A stretch of DNA of 64,000 nucleotides from Ciona savignyi (taxonomy: Eukaryota > Chordata > Ascidiacea > Phlebobranchia > Cionidae), in the NCBI GenBank assembly GCA_000149265.1, contig CH002714.1, positions 915,288-979,287 on the forward strand. Reading direction: 5' to 3'. This document shows, one piece after another, positions 60,401 to 64,000 of the stretch (position 1 is its first letter; the number at the start of each line of letters is the position of its first letter). Below the pieces are notes generated by a model. It made no database searches, had not been told where the DNA came from, and was given only the letters and a program-made list of their open reading frames with translations. Position numbers and translations under genes: made by a program.

Positions 60401-62942
60401 GCACTAACAACCTGAAAATAATAGGCAGTTGTTTAAGAATTTTTATTTATCAGTTCTTTTTCGATGGTTTATGTTATAAAGTTAACTTATTGGCATAAAA
60501 AGACAAAATATTATTTAAATCTAGCATGACAAGATAAAATTTCATTAAATTTGACCAAAGGTTTTAGCCACATTGGTTTACCCAATCCGCTCTTTCGTTA
60601 CTAGGGAATAGAGATGAATCCCTGTGCAGTAAAAAGACCATTTTTGTGTTCATTTCCACCGCTCTTTTCTGTCTGCTTCCTTGCCCTGCACTCTGACCAT
60701 TGACAACAGCATCTATTGCTGTGGCTGGAATATCCATACTTATGGGTTGAATTAGAGTCTCAATAGTTGCTGATACATAGATCATTGGTTGAAACCGTGC
60801 TGGAGTCAAAACACTCTGGTTAACCACCTACAAGAATAAAATAGAATTAAACGGATTTCTATCGGATCTGGGCATAATTTATGGTCATCTTCGTATAATT
60901 AATATTATTATTGAAAGAGCAATTTAATAAAGTCGTTTAAATCGAAATCTGTCAATACGATGGTAATTTTTTAATAAATAAAAATTAAATAGTGCACATA
61001 TTTGTGTTTCTAAAGTTATTACAGTAGGTGGTGCTCCTCTTATATGATAATGTATAAATTATAAAAAACAAATAGATTGTTTCAATTTAAAGGTTAAAAA
61101 ATCTACCTAGTATATTTATTATCCAATCTAGTCCACAAACACTTGAACTTTTTCATGACAATGTATAACAATTATTTAATAATGATTTTTTATAAATCCG
61201 TACTTCTCTGTTCTAACCTGAGCAGCTATGTTGGGTGTTAAGAAATCGAATGAAGATTGTGTAACATCAACTTCAAAGCCAATTTGTTCTAGTGAGGTGA
61301 GTAGAGATGAAGCTTGTGTAGAATATGTTGCATCCTGCACCTTTGCAGTCACATGGTCGGCTATTGACACAACTTTTTCGTAAATATTTGGTGTCACCTG
61401 TAAATTGCATTTGTTCAAAGTACATAGAATGGATAAGATATTTATATTCATGTTAATCCACAACTTAAGGAAAATACAAAAGAAGATAGCAGAAATAAAA
61501 TAGTCAAATTACCTCATGCCTACCATCAGGTTACCAGAGCTTTTGCAAGGTGTTGTCTATGACATTTTTTTAGTCTTAGTACAACCCGTTTTATATGTGT
61601 TCTAATTTCAAATAATTATGCCCGTATAGGGGCATCATACAATATAGGATAGGATAAGACAGGATATTCATGTTTATCTCCATAAATGGGTAAACCAAGG
61701 GGGTTAACAAACGGGCAATCGTCAGATCACCTCGCACCCATCGTCGGGTTGCCAGAGCTATTGCAGTGTATTGTGTATGATAGACATGTTCCTTCAATTT
61801 GGTAGAACCCATTAATCTGCTGGGTTTAGGCAATGTCCGTAAAGTGCCTTGCCCAAGGACACAACCGATTAGCTAGCGACCAGTTTCGCACCTGCAACCT
61901 TTCGATTGAAAGGTGACACACTTAACCGTTCTAAGACCAACGGGCCGGACATATACAATTTCCTTGAGATCAACATGTGGGATACATTATGTTCTAAATT
62001 GGTTAATGCACATTAAAGCTAAAATCTTTCCCATCCATATGAATACATATTTCAATTAAATTTCTTTTGTCACTGTACCATAATTTGACCCATGCCAGCT
62101 AGTGTTGATATAGTTGCGATGAAATCGATCACATTGGTTGTATCATTCTCACTCACTGCTTGTGTTACAGATGTCTTTAAATCCAACTCAGTTAATATCT
62201 CTTCCACTTCCAAAGTGGTGGCATTATCAGTGGAAAACTGTGTGTAAGAACAGTAATATATGCAAAAAATGCAAAACAAAATTTCACTGGAGTCTTTTCT
62301 GGTGCTGTTATATACTGCAGATAATTTTAATTTGACGTAATCTGTATAGAACCTGAACTCTTTAGTTCACAACTCCCCATACTTTAGTTGAAAACTAAAA
62401 AATATTTCATATATTTTCCAAAAATATAAATTTTATGAAAGAGTGATTTCATTACAGAGACATTTATATGAAATCTATTTAAAAAACTTCAAAAAAACTA
62501 GCAAGTTAGGTTAGGATAGGATGCTAATGTATTTGAACCAAAGCTACTTTAAATGTCAGTGATATTGGTGTCAATGACATCACGTTGTAATAAACAAATA
62601 AACGCAGTCGTCGTGAATAGACCAGAAAAGACCACAAAATGTTTCTATGGCAACAATTTTTTTTGAGATTTAGTTGTACATCCTTTAATTGCATCCATAA
62701 AACTTGTTGGTATTGATAACATGACCACTTTGTTAGTCATTTCAACAAATGTAATTTTTTGTGAATATCAAAATTGCTATAAACACCTGATCAATTGTAC
62801 TTGATATGTTTCTTGTCATGGAGCAATTAGTAGTTGAAAGAGTGCTTGTTAAAAATAGCACACTGTTTCCACCGTTCATAGTTCTTTCCATTCCACACAG
62901 TATAGATGCAATAGGAAAACCTTTAAATGCAGTTATTTGGAC
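57489..62942 (-). CDS. Adhesion G-protein-coupled receptor (class B2), 5' incomplete
   Basis: Exons on the minus strand: 62942-62787, 62237-62079, 61397-61218, 60827-60582, 60411-60295, 60225-60106, 59871-59762, 59564-59357, 58903-58753, 58345-58182, 58094-57924, 57701-57489. All phases agree and give 664 residues. Exons 2-5 form the GAIN region (SSFDFLTPNIAAQV, SATVANQSVTGL). Exon 6 is the GPS: Cys-x-Phe-Trp, Trp, Gly-Cys, then Cys-x-Cys-x-His-Leu-Thr, with the HL|T self-cleavage site (about residues 319/320) and tethered agonist TNFALLI. Seven membrane segments follow: TM1 (SDVGCIISIVFLSF), TM2-3 with a Cys, TM4, ECL2 with the class-typical CWL, TM5, TM6 (GLFWIFGYLMIF) and TM7 (FSIVTSLEGVLVFLF). 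The tail ends HSSL, a possible class I PDZ ligand. The N-terminus lies upstream, so subfamily and ligand are not assignable. The N gap falls inside an intron and does not break the protein. Confidence 0.93.
58445..58544. other. Assembly gap (100 N)
   Basis: An exact 100-base N run, a conventional placeholder for a gap of unknown size. It lies in the GPCR intron 58346-58752. The flanking exons join in phase 1, so no coding sequence appears to be missing. Confidence 0.97.
59951..60050 (+). repeat. SINE family A fragment in a GPCR intron
   Basis: GCAATTATCCATGGGCAAGA, then CACTTGACCC and CAGTGGATTATT, resemble the family-A core (TGTCCTTGGGCAAGGCACTT). The tRNA-like head is not recognisable. Confidence 0.4.
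61510..61566 (-). repeat. SINE family A tail fragment in a GPCR intron
   Basis: CCTCATGCCTACCATCAGGT and ACCAGAGCTTTTGCAAGG parallel the tail of the copies at 54442 and 61692 (CCTCGCACCCATCGTCGGGT, GCCAGAGCTATTGCAGTG). Confidence 0.5.
61692..61948 (-). repeat. tRNA-derived SINE, family A, best copy
   Basis: Minus strand: an A-box-like head (CCGTTGGTCTTAGAACGG, TTAAGTGTGTCACC), B box GAAAGGTTGCAGGTGCGAAA, then ACTGGTCGCTAGCTAATCGG, TTGTGTCCTTGGGCAAGGCA and a long tail ending near GTTTGTTAACCCCC. The TGTCCTTGGGCAAGGCACTT core resembles conserved central domains of widespread animal SINEs, but I cannot name it with certainty. It is inserted in the GPCR intron 61398-62078. Confidence 0.8.
62238..62786 (-). 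other. Intron of the adhesion GPCR
   Basis: Donor GTGTTT follows the exon ending at 62787; the acceptor CACACAG ends at 62238. Nothing else is recognised. Confidence 0.6.
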
Positions 62943-63095
62943 CTGGTTATTACTTTTTAGCCCCCAAAATTTTAGTACATTCGCGATAACTGGGATTACC
63001 TAGCTATGCCAGTAATACCGATAATATATAATTATATTGTGTAATACAATGACAGTACAATTATACTGATAATTCTGGGTTCTGCGTTCCGGTAC

Positions 63096-63330
63096 CTCTA
63101 AATACTACAGGACCGCTTGGAGCGCATGGAGCGCTTATATCGCTTGGAGCGCTTGGATCGCTTGGATCACTTACTATACTTCGTAATTACAAAAGCAATG
63201 ATAATAATGTTAGGGTTGGGGTTAAAGTTAGTTCTGGGGTTGAGATTAGTGTTTGGGACAGGGTTAGAATTACTTTTCTATAGCAATCTAAGTGATCCAA
63301 GCGCTCCAAGCGGTCCTGTTGTATTTAGAG
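63096..63330. repeat. Inverted repeat built on 9-bp units, with telomere-like loop
   Basis: The 30-bp arm at 63096-63125 is the reverse complement of 63301-63330 with one mismatch. Further inside, both arms carry 9-bp units of the type CGCTTGGAG/T, with more units on the left than on the right. The loop holds a G-rich, telomere-like string (GTTAGGGTTGGGGTTAAAGT, then GGGACAGGGTTAG) at about 63209-63270. This could fold into a long hairpin. It resembles a foldback or MITE-like element. I cannot define a target duplication. Confidence 0.8.
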
Positions 63331-63610
63331 ACACCCCTGCGTTCTGCTTCGGTACGCTACTTTGGTTTGGTTGAGGGTATTTCCCCTATGGGTAATCACC
63401 TGACAAGACCAAATGTGGTTGTGGTATCGATTTTTAATAATGAATAATTTTTTGTACTTAACCCTTGTAAACATTAAGGTTATAATCGTATTTTGTAATA
63501 TAGTCTTGTGTTGTAAGAATAATAATAAATAAATATTGTGAATGTTCCTCAAAATTATAAAAATAAACATGGGGTTATGCAAACCAGAATAACTAGAAAG
63601 GCGTTTTTAC

Positions 63611-63754
63611 CTGACGAACATTGTTCAATAGAGTATGCAACCAATGACAGAAAGGTTCGACCAAATGTGAAATTACGACCGCCGATGACCAGTGACGTGC
63701 TGGAACACCGGTCTACAAACAGAACAATGTCGATTTGAGTTAACAACCGTGTGG
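63611..63754 (-). CDS. Possible extracellular exon upstream of the adhesion GPCR
   Basis: Between an acceptor (TTTACCATTTAG, ending at 63755) and a donor (CAG|GTAAAA at 63610) the minus strand is open for 144 bases with phase 1 on both sides. It reads TRLLTQIDIVLFVDRC, then FTFGRTFLSLVAYSIEQCSS. A pair of Cys around an aromatic-Pro/Gly-rich span before the GAIN region is common in adhesion GPCR ectodomains, so it may belong to the neighbouring receptor. The phase does not join directly to the exon at 62942, so at least one exon would be missing between them. Confidence 0.42.
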
Positions 63755-64000
63755 CTAAATGGTAAACGCGGCAAACTCGTAAACAGATTGAAATTTACAA
63801 AGAGACCCAATGACACACCCATCTTGAATTCAAAATTTGGCAAGGTAAAAATATACATTAATAGTGTTTGTTAATTAATGATGGACGGTGAATTGCAGTA
63901 AAAGTTTTTTTTTTGAAATGGAAAAATTATACTCAATTTTGACTCATTGTATTTTAAATTATCATGCACCTTTATAAAGTTAGCTATGCCTGACATCCTA
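63755..64000. other. Right edge, probably intron or upstream part of the GPCR gene
   Basis: Short open frames are present but have no splice-supported exon. The window ends before any clear feature. Confidence 0.4.

Noticed and set aside
1..64000. CRISPR arrays, prokaryotic operons, rRNA genes and common conserved animal microRNAs
   Set aside because: The DNA is animal nuclear sequence. I looked by eye for regular spacer repeats, rRNA signatures and let-7, miR-1, miR-9, miR-92 and miR-124 type seeds with hairpins, and found none.

Overview
The window is nuclear DNA from a metazoan. It is AT-rich, most coding sequence is broken into short exons by GT-AG introns (many only about 45-130 bp), and the genes belong to animal families: an N-terminal RASSF protein, calumenins and an adhesion GPCR. 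The mix of very short introns, chordate-like gene families and short-element repeats fits an invertebrate chordate such as a tunicate (Ciona-like). That assignment is inference, because no single feature proves it. One 100-base run of N (58445-58544) shows it is a draft assembly.

Layout. (1) 1-295, plus strand: the last two exons of an immunoglobulin-domain gene entering from the left. (2) 3552-15089, minus strand: a RASSF9/RASSF10-type gene with a 7.1-kb intron. (3) 15090-40884: about 25.8 kb with almost no recognisable genes. It holds a decayed pogo/Tigger-type DNA transposon with intact ends (22404-24497), a hAT-type MITE (26963-27521), a SINE and two weak short coding candidates. (4) 40885-47302, minus strand: a 19-exon gene reassembled here by splice phase. 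It encodes about 1,003 residues with Cys-rich and low-complexity regions and one EF-hand near the C-terminus; I do not recognise the family. (5) 49787-55858, plus strand: three tandem calumenin/reticulocalbin (CREC) genes, each with an uninterrupted coding region. The second is frame-disrupted just before its ER-retention tail. (6) 57489-62942, minus strand, running toward the right edge: an adhesion GPCR with GAIN region, intact GPS cleavage motif and seven membrane segments. A further possible upstream exon lies at 63611-63754.

The genes do not form an obvious pathway. Their arrangement is tail-to-tail (Ig gene/RASSF), head-to-head (EF-hand gene/calumenin cluster) and tail-to-tail (calumenin cluster/adhesion GPCR). 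The right third is seeded with small repeats: two tRNA-derived SINE families, a 300-bp hAT MITE with an 8-bp target duplication, and a 9-bp-unit inverted repeat with telomere-like sequence in its loop. The most notable points are the unrecognised EF-hand gene, the mosaic near-identity of calumenin copies 2 and 3 (gene-conversion-like), the loss of the HDEF tail in copy 2, the unresolved frame break in RASSF exon 2, and the large gene-poor block.
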